Positions 22,070 through 35,174 of a stretch of 64,000 bases of DNA are shown here, piece by piece. Within the stretch, counting starts at the first letter, position 1. The number at the start of each line of letters is the position of its first letter. The notes beneath the pieces are model-generated. The model had not been told where the DNA came from. It did no database searches and was given only the letters and a program-made list of their open reading frames with translations. The stretch covers positions 44,636,077 to 44,700,076 of the forward strand of contig VDFB02000003.1 in assembly GCA_007258455.2 (NCBI GenBank), read 5' to 3'. Made by a program: the position numbers and the translations under genes. The DNA comes from Sequoia sempervirens (Eukaryota > Streptophyta > Pinopsida > Cupressales > Cupressaceae).

Positions 22070-24730
22070 ATCACATAGGACAGATTTCATGTTGTACAAC
22101 AAGGCTTCTCTGAAACAAGCTTCCCATTGACAGAAATACAGTTGGATTTCTATTTATTTTTTATTTAATGTACAGACTTGATTTTTAGTTGTCACTTTAG
22201 ATTCGCAGACAAAATTCTGCTGTCTCTGTGATGGGAATTTATGTTAAGAAAAACAGTAAATAAAGTATGAAAAAGAAGGCAAAGCATTCATGATTTAATG
22301 TACTGCTGCTGCTTTTTTAAATATGGTCTGACAGAAGTGGAAAACATTGCTTATTTAATTGTTTGTGTACAGAGAGAAAACAAAACAAGTTGGATGTTCA
22401 GGGAAAAGTATAAATTGAGTGTGAGTTGAAATGACAATAAGCTACTCCATGGCAGCTCTTTTGGTGTTTGACATCTGTACCTTGGATGGTGATAGTAAAC
22501 TTCTTTTTGCTAGTTGCAGGTACCAATGGTTATGGGCAATGTCCAGAATTTACTTTATGGGTAGTTGCTCATGGTTCGGTCCTTTTCAAAAGTTTGAGAG
22601 ATTTGACAAGTTCATAGGGGGCTAGCTTAGACGTCATTCTTCATTTAAGAATATTAGAGAACAGTTATAAATTTAAATGTTAGAGAATAGTCATGGTCAA
22701 TATAGTTTATATTTTTATTATTTTTGTTTATTTTAGTTAAAATAATAAAATATGTATCTATTATAAGAACAATTCAGGAAGTTGTGAAAGTCTATTTCAA
22801 ATTATTAATTATGCTTTAATATAACTATATGGTTTAATTTTTAATTTTAACATAAAGATATTGTTTAATTCTAAATAAAAATTCATCTTGATATTTCTTA
22901 AATTTTTATTAAAGTTAGAAAATATCATTATATACCAAGAAGTGACAAAGTTTTGTAAATGGTAGAGAGTGGCACTTCAACTATATGTGTGATCCACTCC
23001 CATTTATTGTCAAGAGATTGTTAGTAGTAAAGCTAAACATTCCACTAATAATAGTAATCCACCATAAAATAGTAAGTACTAAAAAAACTCACATTTCACT
23101 TGTAGATGCAACTCCCATAACTTGGTAATTTCAATATTTTTATCAATATTAAAACTAATCCTTCAAGTAATGCACTAATCTAACCTGAATTGGCATAGAG
23201 CTTTGAATTCTCTTAAAAAAATGAATATTTTTAATTTTAAAAAATAATTATTCATTAGATGATCCCACCTTTGAGAGCTTTAATAGAAGAATAATGAGAA
23301 TCTTAAACTACAATGACAATCCATCCTAAAATGGCAAGACATTTAAATTATTGTCAACAATATGGCTAAACTTTTAAATCATTGAATGATTTTAATTAAT
23401 GCTTCAACAATCCCATTCACCAAGCTCAAAGAGCATAGAAGCAATTTTTTTAATTTTTTTCTCAACATTAAAACCGCTACTTTAATTGTAAATACAATCA
23501 ATTTTAAAATACCTAGAAACTTAAACTTTGTCAACACTAAAATTGAATCTCATTCTTGTGAGCTTTGCTTGCAACAAAAAGATGTCTGGGAAGGCAATTG
23601 AATTCAATAACATGTACCTAAGGAGGCAAACTCTTGAAGTTCTTCTCGCGCAAAGAAACACATGGCATTGACCTACATAGATCCCACCATAGGCTTTGTG
23701 TAAATTTTAGATTATCTAAGGCTGTGCTTTACATTCATATAATGCTCATTGGTCTTCTCTGCACCTAGCAAACCATAGTTTTATAGGTTGCCTAAAGTGT
23801 TTCCTATTGGAGGGGTCGTACTAATAATGACAACGTTACCTTTCCTTCCATGCAACCCCAAGGGACAGAAACTAATGATCACATAGGATCTATTGTTCTC
23901 CCACCTATTTGTCATTCTAGTATCTCTACAAGCAAATAAATTGAATAAAATCCGGACTCCTATTCTTAATCAAATATCTAAAACTATTATTCATTGAACC
24001 CTTCAAAAACATAATATTGCAAGGCCAAGTCCAACATACCTATACCAAAATATCCAAGGTAACATTGAAATAATGAATGCTTACTTCAAAAACTGTCATT
24101 AAGAAATGATATGATGCAACAAAGAAACAAACATCTAAATTATTCAAAAAGCTTAAGCGAGGAAGTTTCAAATATCCATACCATGGTGATTTCTCTTCCT
24201 CAAGTTCATACGAGTCTTTGACTTTTCCTTCCTACAAGGTGCCAAAGTTTTCTTTGCTATTAGCTTATGGAATGTTGACAACCCTCCATTACTTTTATTG
24301 TTTGTTGAAGCTATAACTGCATTGCTCTAATTTTCAAATTCAAAATGGAAGTTTCTATTCAAAGCACAAAGGAAAACATCAAGTAGAGCTAAAAAAAGAA
24401 TTCAAAATAAAGCAATAACACAAACAATCAAAGCAATATTACCATAAAATTCCATTTTGAATTTAAATTTCTCCAAGTGAATGGTTGGAATGTGGATGCT
24501 CTTGCACAAAAGGGTACTATTTTGATAGCATATGGTTAGCTCAAAACATGAATTGATGAAATGGATGAGAGTGTGCCTCAATTTGGGAGTCTCATTGGAT
24601 AGTGGAGATGTGATGGAGAGATCAATGGTGGAGGATGAATGAAAGGATTTCCTTGGGATTGAGGAGAAAATGGAGGGTTATGATGGAGGTTGTTGGAATG
24701 TGAAGGGAAAGGATGCATATACTAAAATTA
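22070..24730. other. Unassigned AT-rich region
   Basis: This stretch has scattered poly(A)/poly(T) runs and short frames only. The 64-codon plus-strand frame at 22431-22625 shows no recognisable domain. Nothing else can be supported. Confidence 0.5.
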
Positions 24731-24738
24731 GTGAGTAC

Positions 24739-24882
24739 TTGCAACCATGAGAGATGTAAGGGACAAGTGTACTTAGGTTTCCTTTCTCTTGGAAGTTGGT
24801 GGAGAGAATATTACAACCATGAGGAATGTAAGGGACAAGCATACTTAGAACCCCTTTATTCTTGGAATTTGGTGGAGAGAAT
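24739..24882. repeat. 72-bp tandem duplication
   Basis: Two diverged copies start near 24739 and 24811. They share ACAACCATGAG, ATGTAAGGGACAAG and GGTGGAGAGAATA. The short minus-strand frame covering both copies shows the repeat as duplicated peptide and is not a gene. Confidence 0.8.
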
Positions 24883-24889
24883 ATAGCCA

Positions 24890-27800
24890 CAATTAAATAA
24901 TATTATTATTTAATAATTTTAGCCATGTGTGAGGTGGAAAATGGGCATAAATAATGATAAAATCATTTATTTATGTGAAATGGAAAAGTGGATTATTAAA
25001 TTAAGTGGAGGACATAATGTAAAGGGGATTTGACTTGGTGATGTATTCTTTAGTTGATTAGGATAAGGGTATACTAGAGAAATATTTAGGTTTCCACAAT
25101 AACAAAATAAACTAGTGCAAAACAAAAGCATGCCAATAAAAGAGACACAACTACATATAATGCCTAAACCATAAATAGTGTCTTAAATGAGCTTTGGAGC
25201 CCATGTAATCTTTTGCAATCTATGAGACATTGAGGGAAAATATCTCACAAGGAGATATATTAAGGGCCTAGATTCTCATAGACAAATGTGGTTTGCAATT
25301 CTCTTAGGTGTGCAAACCTAACTATATAACAACCACTTACCAAATCTAGTGGAAAGTATGTTTTCTCTTATTGAGACTCAAATCTATAATTCCATTTTTT
25401 GTTTGAGTCCCATACCTTATATGTGTCTAAATCATTTTAACCAACCATTTATAACCAATTTGAGATAGTCTTAATGGGTCTTCTATGAGTCAATTTTTTT
25501 TTAACTTGTGTCATTCCCCATGTCTTAACAATTGCAAGAATATATAGAATGTTCTAAGTGTTGGTCAATTTTGGTAAATTCTCTAAGTCTAGGTGGTTAT
25601 CAAAGTTTTGGACTTCCACATGCAAGCATGCCTTTTTTCCCAAGTCTGATTTTCCTTTTGTTTTGGTTGGAATTTTAGGGGTGTCCATCCTAGTATGCCA
25701 TTCTACCCATCCCTAACTTTTCCCTCTATTCATCTTAGGCTATCAACCTTTCCCTTCTCGACATACCTTTCCCCTCAACCTTGACATCCTAGTCCCTTTT
25801 CCATTAAAATTTGTTAGATCCTTTCGGAATAGAGTTTTGGACCATCTATTAACTAGTTACTTCATATGGACCTCCCTCGACTCCCGACTCCCAACTCAAT
25901 GTTTTTCAATAAGTATTATATCAAAGTTAGAGTTGCAGTCATCCTTCTACCTAGGTACTTGTTTCTTATCATCCTTAATCTCCAAACTCCTTTGATTCTT
26001 TTATATATCCTTTCAAAGTCAAAAATTTGATCCTTTCATTCACTTTAGTACCTATTCTAAGGTATGTCTAATCTCTGATCCTCATCACTCCAAAACATTG
26101 TTACCTTTTTGAGATTACTTGTTCAAACTTCTCTCATTCTACATAACTTAATGGTATGAGTTCATCGTTACCCTCAATCATCAACACACTTACCAAAGAC
26201 ATGAAGTATGAGTTATCCATGACCCTCAAATTCTAAAACTCTTGCATTTTCTTTTATAACTTTCACCTACCCCTCTTACATGTTCTAGAAGGTCATTTAT
26301 GACTAAACTTGATGTTATGATCGTAGAAAAAGGGTTTTTACTACCTAGAAATGGTTGGTCATTAAGAGGCATGGATTTACAAGCAACTTATAATGGTAAA
26401 GGAAAAAAGATCCCAAGAATACCATAAATGATCTAATGGAGCTCTATAACTATTGGATTAGATCATACCGTGCACCCAAAAATCATTTTAAATAAAAAAG
26501 AGTGTAGATTCAAGGAAATAAAAGATAATGGTAGCCCATAATGTATTTAATGTGATGGTTAGGGTTTCACAAAGTGACGTTTTCATGCCATCTCTTGGAC
26601 ACATTTTTAGCTAATTCTTTGGCTTGAGCATGCCCTAACACATTAATCTAGGGGCACAATGAATGTAGAAAGTGTTTGTTGATCTATGGTGTGTTCTCTA
26701 ATACTGTCTACATGGTTTTCAATGTTTTACAAGTGATTGTTACATGATTTGAGATGCAAATGATAAAACATGGATGAATGCAAATAAAATATGGTGAGTA
26801 TCCTCATATCATCAACATTTTTATCATCTCAAGGCTTTCATGTGCTACTAAACTTCAAGAAATGACTTCTAATTTTTGGTTATCAAGCTAATTTTTAGGT
26901 TTTCTAAGCTTCAATGTATTCTAGGGCATCAATAGCTATGTGTCCAAGTTGTAAATGAAGGAAATATATTTTGTAATATAATGGAAAGTTTTGTGTTATA
27001 TATATTTTTATAATAGACATCTCCATGGATATTTATGGTGATTCAAGGAAATATGTAATTGTATAGTTATATGCTTTCTCTTGCCACATTTTGATGAGGT
27101 TGTTGTAATCCTTTCAGATACTCATCATTTAATTCTTCTCAATCCAAGTGGTGTCCAAAGCAATTTGCAATAGATTTTGTATACTGAAGGTACTAGATTT
27201 CTCTTATTTGATTCTAGCCAATTATAAGGTCTATTCAATAGGAAATGAAAGTTATTCTATAAAATTATGGAATGTAAACATACACTGTCAAAATCAAAAT
27301 GGTAAAATGAAAGATACTCAAATGAAATTACTGAAATTTAAATGTACTACAGTTAATTGTCTTACATAAGTTATATGGAAAGTAAAGTGTTGAAAGAAAA
27401 ATATGTTTTTTAACACTTGTAGATCATTTGAATAAAAAACTATTCTACAATAACAAAAATTTATTTATCATCTGATAGTATGCAATGCAATAAACATCCA
27501 GATACTATGGATTTCTATTTCAAGTGGGTGGGCCTAGCCTGCTTTCAGATCCACTCCTTTCTCATAGATGATAGAAATAGGATGTTACATGCTATTGCTA
27601 TGCTATATATATATATCCTATGCTTTAGGCTAAAAAATTCATGATATATTTTATCAGATGGTTTCCTCTTTGTCCTCTTTGACTTAAAGAGGAAATCCTC
27701 CCTAATCTATGACTGCAGTGCCAGATCTATTTTACACATAGTTCATTTATTTCTTCATTCAAGCTACATGAAAATGGGCTCCAGTTCTGCATGAGAAACT

Positions 27801-28040
27801 TATCATTGATCTTAAGTTAAGGAAAACTTGACATACTCTAACCGGAGTAAGTCGAGTTTTAACGTTTCAATCATCTTGGACTGAATGCTAACTCGCTAAA
27901 ATTTAGTACAAAATAATTTGTAATAGAATGTTTCTATCTTAATTAGCTGAAGTTTCTTTAACTACTGCATATATGACATAGAAGGATAGGCACAATTGAC
28001 TAAAACATTCATCAAAATTAGTTTCCAAAAACCCAAGAAC
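24890..28040. other. Unassigned region
   Basis: About 3 kb without a supportable gene or element end. A short TA microsatellite occurs near 27605-27620. The right end (27850-28048) would be the 3' untranslated side if the segment at 28049-28240 is a real terminal exon. Confidence 0.45.
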
Positions 28041-28048
28041 AAGGGACA

Positions 28049-28240
28049 CTACCCTTTACTTGTTCTTCTAAACTGGCAGAGTCGCGACATTGCATGTTCT
28101 TGAATTTCCAAGTCCAATTCAGAGCTGACTGAAGTAACTTCGGAGCTAGTTCTGCTTATTCTTGAGTTGATTATAACATCTCTAGAATACTTAAAAGCCA
28201 TCCCCTTTTGATCTCCAAACTTTATTGCTACAATCAGGCC
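28049..28240 (-). CDS. Probable terminal exon of an unidentified plant gene
   Basis: On the minus strand a 63-codon open frame ends at TAG (28051-28049). It opens directly after a plausible splice acceptor: ATGAACACAG at 28250-28241, preceded by a pyrimidine-rich CCTTTTTCT. Two TGA codons lie in the same frame just upstream of the acceptor, so the reading frame would start at the exon edge in phase 0. Codon use is mixed and does not follow the local AT bias. The peptide begins GLIVAIKFGDQKGMAFKYS and has a Ser/Thr-rich middle (SRTSSEVTSVSSELDLE) followed by a charged C-terminus. I do not recognise the family, and no further exon was found nearby; conifer-length introns could place them outside. 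It could also be a relic of a captured gene. Confidence 0.4.
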   Translation of the reverse strand, partial: GLIVAIKFGDQKGMAFKYSRDVIINSRISRTSSEVTSVSSELDLEIQEHAMSRLCQFRRTSKG

Positions 28241-28249
28241 CTGTGTTCA

Positions 28250-29810
28250 TCATAGAAAAAGGAATATATACAAAATGGTTTAGACCATTATTTAGGCATG
28301 CATCTATGAAGAAGAAGTAAACATGAAAAAACATCTTATATTCTACTTTATAATAGTTTAAGTCAGTTATCCTTGCAATTAGTCCACTAAAATAATTGTC
28401 TTAACAAAAAGATGCAATATTTTTAAATGATAGATGAGAGATAGTTATTGTCTCATCATTTTTTACACCTACTGGAGCTGAGCCATTTTCTCATGGCATG
28501 ACTTACATTTCATCCTCCTTGGCCAACGTTTTCTCCTCATGTATTTGGCTACAATCATAACCTTCTACCTTGTAGGAAGTATAAGCTCTTAGGGATGTAT
28601 ATCCTTGGGTGGCAATAATCTTGTTTTGCCATTTCTGAAGATTGTGTGCTGATATCGGTGCCTACATGGTCTAAATAGGAGTGGGCATAATAATCATAAG
28701 AGGCTAAAACCTCATCCCTATTCAGGCCCATCTTTTGTCTTCTGGATGTATACAATGAGTGAGCAAGCTCTTATAAGAATCCAACTTAGGTTCCTAGGAG
28801 GGATAATTTCCTTCCTCTTAAAGATGATCAAGAAGTCTACCTCATTTATTAACATAGTACATATTAGCAGCAATTGAAAGATAAACTTCATGAACTTGAA
28901 AACATTCTATGCTTTATAGTATTATATTTAGCATATGGAGAGGCAACCCAAGTTTTATAAACTGTGGAGGAGAAATCATGAGCATAAATTCATACTGCAT
29001 GAGAAGACCTCAAGTGGTTTTGTATGGTGAGAGTCAACTAATTTCTCCTCCTATATAATATAATGTCACATTGGTGAAATAAAACTTCTAAGAAAAGCTT
29101 CCCCAACATATAGATTGAGCATTGAAGTATTGTAATGACCTACCATGAAGCCTTGATAGAATTCACATGACATATCCTATTGTTTAGGTGCACTTCTAAA
29201 GTATGCTTCCAAAAAGTTTTTCACTCTCAAAATCATAAGGCATATTATGAAAAAGCCTCATGAGCTTCCATTTTAGGAACTCCCAAAGGAAAAGAGCAAA
29301 GTATTGAATGGGGGATGACAATATATAAGGGCTTAACTTACCTCATAGATCAACCTCATTCTATATTTTTCTTTACTATTCTTTATCTTCAACCCATTCT
29401 TTTCTATTTTTAGCTATACAATCTTAGTCTTAAGTTGACTACTTTCTTCTTCAACATTGTCGAGATCATGGTATACTGAACCATCTAGGCCATGCCCTTT
29501 GAAAGAATGATTTGGGGGTATGAAAGGGAGACTTATATTTCTACATTAGAAGTGGAAGGATCATGTACTTGTTATTTAAGAGATAAAATCTTAGTATCCT
29601 TTTGTGTTTATTGTGCCTTTTCTCATTCCAAATCCTATTGAAGATGGAGAGTGATTTGATTTTGAACTTCTTTCTCTTGAGCTACCTACTCGAGTTAATT
29701 TCATAGCTCTCTTAGAGGCTCTAAATGAAACAACAAGCTCTAAAGTAGTCGTAGGATGATTTTTTCTTCCTCGAGGTTTTTCCCTACAAGTACTACAACA
29801 ATCACAATAT
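28250..29810. other. Unassigned region, possible decayed repeat
   Basis: No intact gene was seen. The minus strand at about 29760-29400 gives broken Glu/Lys/Gln-rich peptide fragments, with many stops, reminiscent of a gag coiled-coil. That is too weak to name. Confidence 0.35.
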
Positions 29811-30383
29811 TTTGTGTGACTTTAACTATAATAAATGTGCCAGGTGAAGAACCTATCATAAATGATGTGTCCATGTTTTCCATATTTGGAGAGTATTAGT
29901 GTCATCATGATGAAAGATAACATAGCACCACCAAAAATCACCCCCATCTACTTGAAAATGTCATTGATTATAGATACTCATAGTGTACAATAATTGTATT
30001 ACCATTAACTTCACAAACTATTAAAAACAAAAACACAATACTTTCATATGTGTTCCATAATTGTCCTTGTTCGTTGTTCTAATTTCTTGTTTCATATGAA
30101 TTTCCCAACTTTTGTGTTACTTTAACTATAATAAATGTGCCAGGTGAAGAACCTATCATAAACGATGTGTCCATGTTTTCCATATATGGAGAGTATTAGT
30201 GTCATCATGATGAAAGATAGCATAGCACCCCCAAAAATCACCCCCATCTACTTGAAAATGTCATTGTTTATAGATACTCATAGTGTAGAATAATTGTATT
30301 ACCATTAACTTCGCAAACTATTAAAAACAAAACACAATACTTGATGTGTTCCATAATTGTCCTTGTTTGTTGTTCTAATTTCC
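29811..30383. repeat. 300-bp direct tandem duplication
   Basis: Copy 1 is 29811-30110 and copy 2 is 30111 to about 30383, at an offset of exactly 300 bp through most of the length. Both contain TTTAACTATAATAAATGTGCC and ATCACCCCCATCTACTTG. Copies differ by a handful of substitutions and two small indels near the end. Neither copy has a convincing frame. Confidence 0.93.
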
Positions 30384-30609
30384 CAAAGATAGCTTCTATG
30401 CTATTCTTAAGACTACATTAGCATTTGAGTAAAAGCATTGAATTATATGTATGATGTTTTGGTGAATATTTATGTATTAAGTCAATCATTTTCAAGATAT
30501 TATAGCATACTATGTTGTTTATAATGATCTTAGAGTAGAAATATTATGGGAGCTAACTCTACATGCAACAAGACAACCCATAGCCAAGGTTGTAGCATGT
30601 TTGCAACAA

Positions 30610-30710
30610 AAGGAGTGAGTTCTTGTAGTCAAAGAAATGAGTACCTACACCAAAGGAGTGGGTACCTACAACCAAGGCCATGAGTACCTGCAACTAATGT
30701 TCTCAGTCAC
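30610..30710. repeat. Short degenerate tandem repeat
   Basis: Roughly four to five imperfect units of (G)AGTACCTACAACCAAAGG run in a row. No function is apparent. Confidence 0.65.
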
Positions 30711-31746
30711 TGGAAATTGATCAACAATGAGAACTTCTATGTAGGATAAGGAGGAACTCTAGTAAGTAGAAATAGTGGAAGATATGACCACTTTCTTCTA
30801 GCAACAATAAAGTGAGGATTGAATGATTTACACCACTCATCTTCATTCCTTTAAGAAAATCGTCCTTCTGTGTAGTAGTTGAAGTCTTGTATTAGGAGTG
30901 TTCTTCCTTAAGCTAAATTGCAATTAGTCTTCTATTTTTATTCTTATTACTAGAATAAGACAATCCTCCTCATGTTTCATAGGAAGCAAGTTGACAAGTG
31001 TAGCATAAGTTGTTAAGAGTTTGAAAAGATTGAGGTAGCTAGAGTCAATCTTTATATTATGTAGATTTTGCATATCGATATACAAATTTTCCCTACAAGT
31101 TATATTATTTCTTGAGTAAATAATTTAAAATAGATTTTCCATATTAGTCTATATTGTGTGGTGAATTAAAGAAAGATCTGATATAGTTAAACTTTGGGTG
31201 ATGTGCAATGGAACTTGTACAACTTTGTGGTTGGTGGATAAAAATTCTCATTATTCTCTCTATTTTTTTCTTTTCAATTTTGGTCTAGCATGATGTATAT
31301 ATATTTGGTATGAAGCTATAAGTTTTTATTGAGTTGAATATGTTGCATGATATTGATTAAGTAAATATGATCTCTACCTTGTCATAGGTCCATATAGCAA
31401 TGCATTATTTAATGTTATCTTGTTAATTACGATTTAGAGGGATACATTCATAATTATGACTTATCACTTGTAGTGACAAAATAAATTGTGTTGCATGTCA
31501 CTATAAATAGGAAAAGAAAGAATATATGTATGCTATAAAAATAAAAAGGTATTTTTAGGTTATTTATTTTAAATAAAATATAGTTTGAAATTGTCATTTA
31601 AATTTTGTTTAATCAATGCTTGTTTTACTTCATTTACTTCTTGTCTAATCATGTGAGTAAATGAAATACTTTTTAGAGTGTCACCTTTAAATAGTGTGTT
31701 ATGAGGCCTTTTGGATGTTGTGTAACCTTAAATTATTTAAGTGATT
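30711..31746. other. Unassigned AT-rich region
   Basis: No gene or element boundary can be supported between the short repeat and the first D-family LTR. Confidence 0.45.
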
Positions 31747-32335
31747 TGTTTGATATGATTGATATATTATTCACCTTGGTTATGTTTTATCCTAAGTGTG
31801 ATATTGCACTTGTTTATTAAGTTTACTTAGATAATTTATTTTTACTTAGGTAGGATAGGAAAATAAGTTGCGCACATTCTCCTTTTGTGGAATTATGTAT
31901 TTTCTCTTATCCTCATAGATTTAGAAGCTTGGATAAGGATTTTTTTTTCTTCCTCTTCTTCATCTTCATAGATTTGGAATCTTGGATACTACATATGTAT
32001 TGTAACTCTTTCCTTAATAAATCATCAAAGAAGATATATCTATGATTTTGCACTTCTCTCTAAGGAAACTATTTTTTTGTGCTATTTTGATTTAAATTAC
32101 ATTTTAATAATTTCTATCATTTGACTAGTTTCTAGCTTAATATCTATTTTACAAATTCTAGCATGGTACCTAAGATTTTGTCCTACAAATTTTCTCTTCT
32201 CTACTAGAGGATACACTCTTGTTATAATTTTGGGTTAGTTCATATTGTACATGGGTACCTAACATGGCCTTGTTGTTGGGAGCCATTTTTTGTTACCTCG
32301 GTTGCACTTAAGAGGGATGTTAGTGTAATATTTTG
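31747..32335 (+). mobile_element. Miniature LTR element D1 (3' LTR truncated)
   Basis: A 5' LTR of about 417 bp (31747-32163) ends TTCTAGCA. It is followed at once by a PBS-like TGGTACCTAAGA. Only about 154 bp of internal sequence follows, ending in a purine-rich CACTTAAGAGGGA tract, and a second LTR starts at 32318 with TGTTAGTGTAATATTTT. The second LTR breaks off after about 18 bp. The LTR shares CTTATTAAGTTTACTT-type and TTACTTAGGTAGGATAGG motifs with 36370-36480, 37799-38245 and 39778-40214. A tiny internal region with PBS and PPT but no coding capacity matches the TRIM or deleted-element form. Confidence 0.7.
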
Positions 32336-32472
32336 TCATAACCCAATTTTATTGTTTATTTATCATAATATGGTAAATTGAATTATTGAAGAAATTCAAT
32401 TAAATATTAAATGGAGATTTTGGAATATTCAAAAATTGAATAAAAGAGTTGACTGATGTTGACTTTACAAAA

Positions 32473-32550
32473 TTTTGGAAAATTATTTTATATGATATCA
32501 AGAATTGAACGTTACTGATCAATTTCTATCATATAAAATTATTTTGTAGG
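32473..32550. repeat. Imperfect inverted repeat
   Basis: AAAATTATTTTATATGATATCAAG is mirrored by TTTCTATCATATAAAATTATTTT across a loop of roughly 20 bp. The arms could pair as a hairpin of about 25 bp. It lies just beyond the truncated D1 element. Confidence 0.75.
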
Positions 32551-32959
32551 GTGACAGGTTGAAGGACAAGAACACGGTTGAAGTAGGATTGTTTTGAAGC
32601 CGGATCGAAAGGTAAGCCAGTTGGAATTTGGGTACACACACCACAAATGGCATGAGGAATTGCATTTGAACTATTTTTGCTAGAACATAATTTCTTGATT
32701 TGAATTGTTTTAGTGTTTGAAATGAATGGCTTGTAGACTAAATTGTCTACTCAAACTCTATGTTTTGAAGAAACGAAAGAAAGTATTTAAAAGAATGATT
32801 TAAAAAGGATAAGAGATTTGTTTATGAGAAAACTAAGTGAAATAGGTTCTTTTAGTTACATATATGGAAGCTCGAGATGAGATTTAAAAGTTCCTTTCTT
32901 AATTCTAATGATAGCATAATGGAGCTTATAAGCCATTCCAAAACAAACAACTTATACAT

Positions 32960-33011
32960 GAAAGTATATATATATATAAATATATATACATATATGTAAA
33001 CAAAATTTGAA

Positions 33012-33077
<66 letters not shown>

Positions 33078-33215
33078 ATTAGAATACATGGTAAATAAAA
33101 ATGAAACCATTTAAATACACATAGAAATATACATATATATACACACACAATATTAGAAAACATGGTAAATAAGAATGAAACCATTTAAATACACATAGAA
33201 ATATATATACGAATG
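32960..33215. repeat. Microsatellite cluster with a tandem duplication
   Basis: (TA)n, (CATA)n, (TA)n and (CA)n tracts lie at 32965-33075. They are followed by two copies of a unit of about 75 bp holding ATTAGAA(T/A)ACATGGTAAATAA and ATGAAACCATTTAAATAC. The long minus-strand Tyr/Val/Cys frame across it (33184-32852) is produced by the microsatellites. Confidence 0.9.
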
Positions 33216-33239
33216 CATATTCAAATTTAATATCAAATT

Positions 33240-34540
33240 CAATTCGATAAATGATAATGTTCTAATATCGGATTGTTGAAAATCAGATAAGATTATGGAG
33301 GACGTGGTTTGCCACAAAATTAATAGTAATATTCAAACAAGTAGTGGCTGACGGTAAAGCAATAATGCCACTGCGAGAGACATGCAAAAAGAATATGTTG
33401 TTTCCATTTTGAATACATAGGTAGTGGGCGTAAAAGCACAATGAAGAAGTTTGTTTGGGGAAGGAAAAAGCAAAGAAAGAGCTTGTGGGAGAGGGAAAAG
33501 TCAAAAGGCAGACTCTCACAAAGTGTAGATTTATCAGGTAAATCGATTGCATAGAAAGAAAACTCAAATTTCCTTTATCATTTTTATTATTGTATGAATG
33601 ATAGCTTTCCATTCTATCGATTCATTATTTTAATGTAATGTGAATTCCTGTTGAAAATCACGGTCTTGAGCCAAGTTGTGTGGTATCGACTATACTCTTG
33701 GGTCGCCTGACCCATGGCCAGTGTTATATGAGTTTTATTTTGAAGCCTTGTGGCTAGCTTCCATAGCTAGGCCGAGCCTTATAATCTCTTAAGTATGTCT
33801 GTTCTTTAGTTCACACCTTCGTGCCAACCATGTGATGGCTATTCAGAATCTCTAAATCTGAATCTTTGCATTTTTATGATGTTTTTAAAACATGGAGGAT
33901 CGACCATCGATCCCTTGAACAAGGGTAATCACCCTGTGTTTTGTTTGTTTATATGTATTGCTTTCATCATATCGGCTGGGCCGATATATGGCCAGTTAAA
34001 CAAAGGCTTAAATTGCAATGTTTGTAATATAATGTCACCTCTTCCAAGAGGAAAGGTGGTGAAATCTTTGCTTAAATCCAATAAACCCAAGTAGGGTTCG
34101 ATCTATAAGATCAAAGGAAAAAATTTCTTACTAATAAGACTCTTGCATGTCAAATTTTTATGGTGAAACCAACATTTCTTTATGCTCGAATCTGTGCATG
34201 TTATTGTTACTAGAAGAATGCAGCAGACCAATATAAATGGTCGATTAGAGTGATTTGTGAATGTGAGTATAAACTCAGAAGGCATGAATTTTGCTAGAAC
34301 TCGAAACTTCCATGACTTGTTAATGACTAAATACTTGTCTAAGTTTTACCTCGACAAGCATGATCAACTTAAATTCTTTACATTATTAAGCTACACAATG
34401 ATTCTCAGGGATGCAAGTTGTTCAAAATCTGAATATTAGACATTTTGTATTATGTATAAACAGGGCTATATGATTGCTAGAGAAATCTCTTGGCTTGCTT
34501 AAAAAATTGGCAAAGGGAAGCTGTAGATAATATTGTTACT
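33240..34540. other. Unassigned region
   Basis: No recognised protein block. Short frames at 33876-34094 and 34257-34439 lack any domain signal. A small palindrome ATCGGCTGGGCCGATA occurs at about 33972-33987. Confidence 0.45.
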
Positions 34541-34870
34541 GCCAAAACAACATTGTTATTTTTCAGTTCATAGGGGAACAACCCACTCTGTTTTTAAAAC
34601 AGTGAACAATTAAATGTAATATTGCCATTTAGTGTCTAAACAACTTGGAACAACAATAAGAAATTGCAAACAGTGTATGTTCTATTGGAAAAATGATATT
34701 TTCTATCATTAAACGTAATTGTTTAGTCTAAAACAGTATTGAAATGATGTAAATAGTGAATAATATTTTATAAACGACACTGTTTGTTGAATAAAGTTAT
34801 CTTCGTAGCCGAAACAACCTTGAACATTAAACTGTTTAGTTGGAACGACTTTGAATAGTTGTAAACATTG

Positions 34871-35171
34871 AATGTTCATATGTAAACAACTTGATTTATA
34901 TCTGTTTAGTAGGAAACAATACTTGTTCTATTAAATAGTGAATGTTCATATGTAAACAACTTGATTTATAACTATTTAGTAGGAACCAATACTTGTTCTG
35001 TTAAACAATGAATGTTCATATGTAAATAGCTTGATTTGTAACTGTTTAGTAGGGAACAATACTTGTTTTGTTAAACAATGAATGTTCATATGAAAACAAC
35101 TTGTTTTATGATTGTTTAGTAGGAAACAATACTCATTTTGTTTAAACAATGAATGCTCTTATGTAAACAAC
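34871..35171. repeat. 70-bp minisatellite
   Basis: Units start at 34871, 34941, 35011, 35081 and 35152 (the last one partial), each with AATGTTCATATGTAAACAAC, GTTTAGTAGGAAACAATAC and TGTTAAACAATG. More diverged fragments of the same motif (AACTGTTTAGTTGGAACGAC) extend left to about 34540. Spacing is almost perfectly regular. Confidence 0.93.
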
Positions 35172-35174
35172 AAT

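Noticed and set aside
32852..33184. 110-codon Tyr/Val/Cys-rich frame
   Set aside because: Translation of (TA)n, (CATA)n and (CA)n microsatellites.
33650..33800. GC-richer patch with GGTATCGACTATACTCTTGG, first considered as a tRNA gene or PBS
   Set aside because: No cloverleaf or A/B box arrangement could be drawn and no LTR end adjoins it.
34871..35171. Regularly spaced repeats resembling a CRISPR array
   Set aside because: The whole 70-bp unit is repeated with no unique spacers, and the genome is a plant's.
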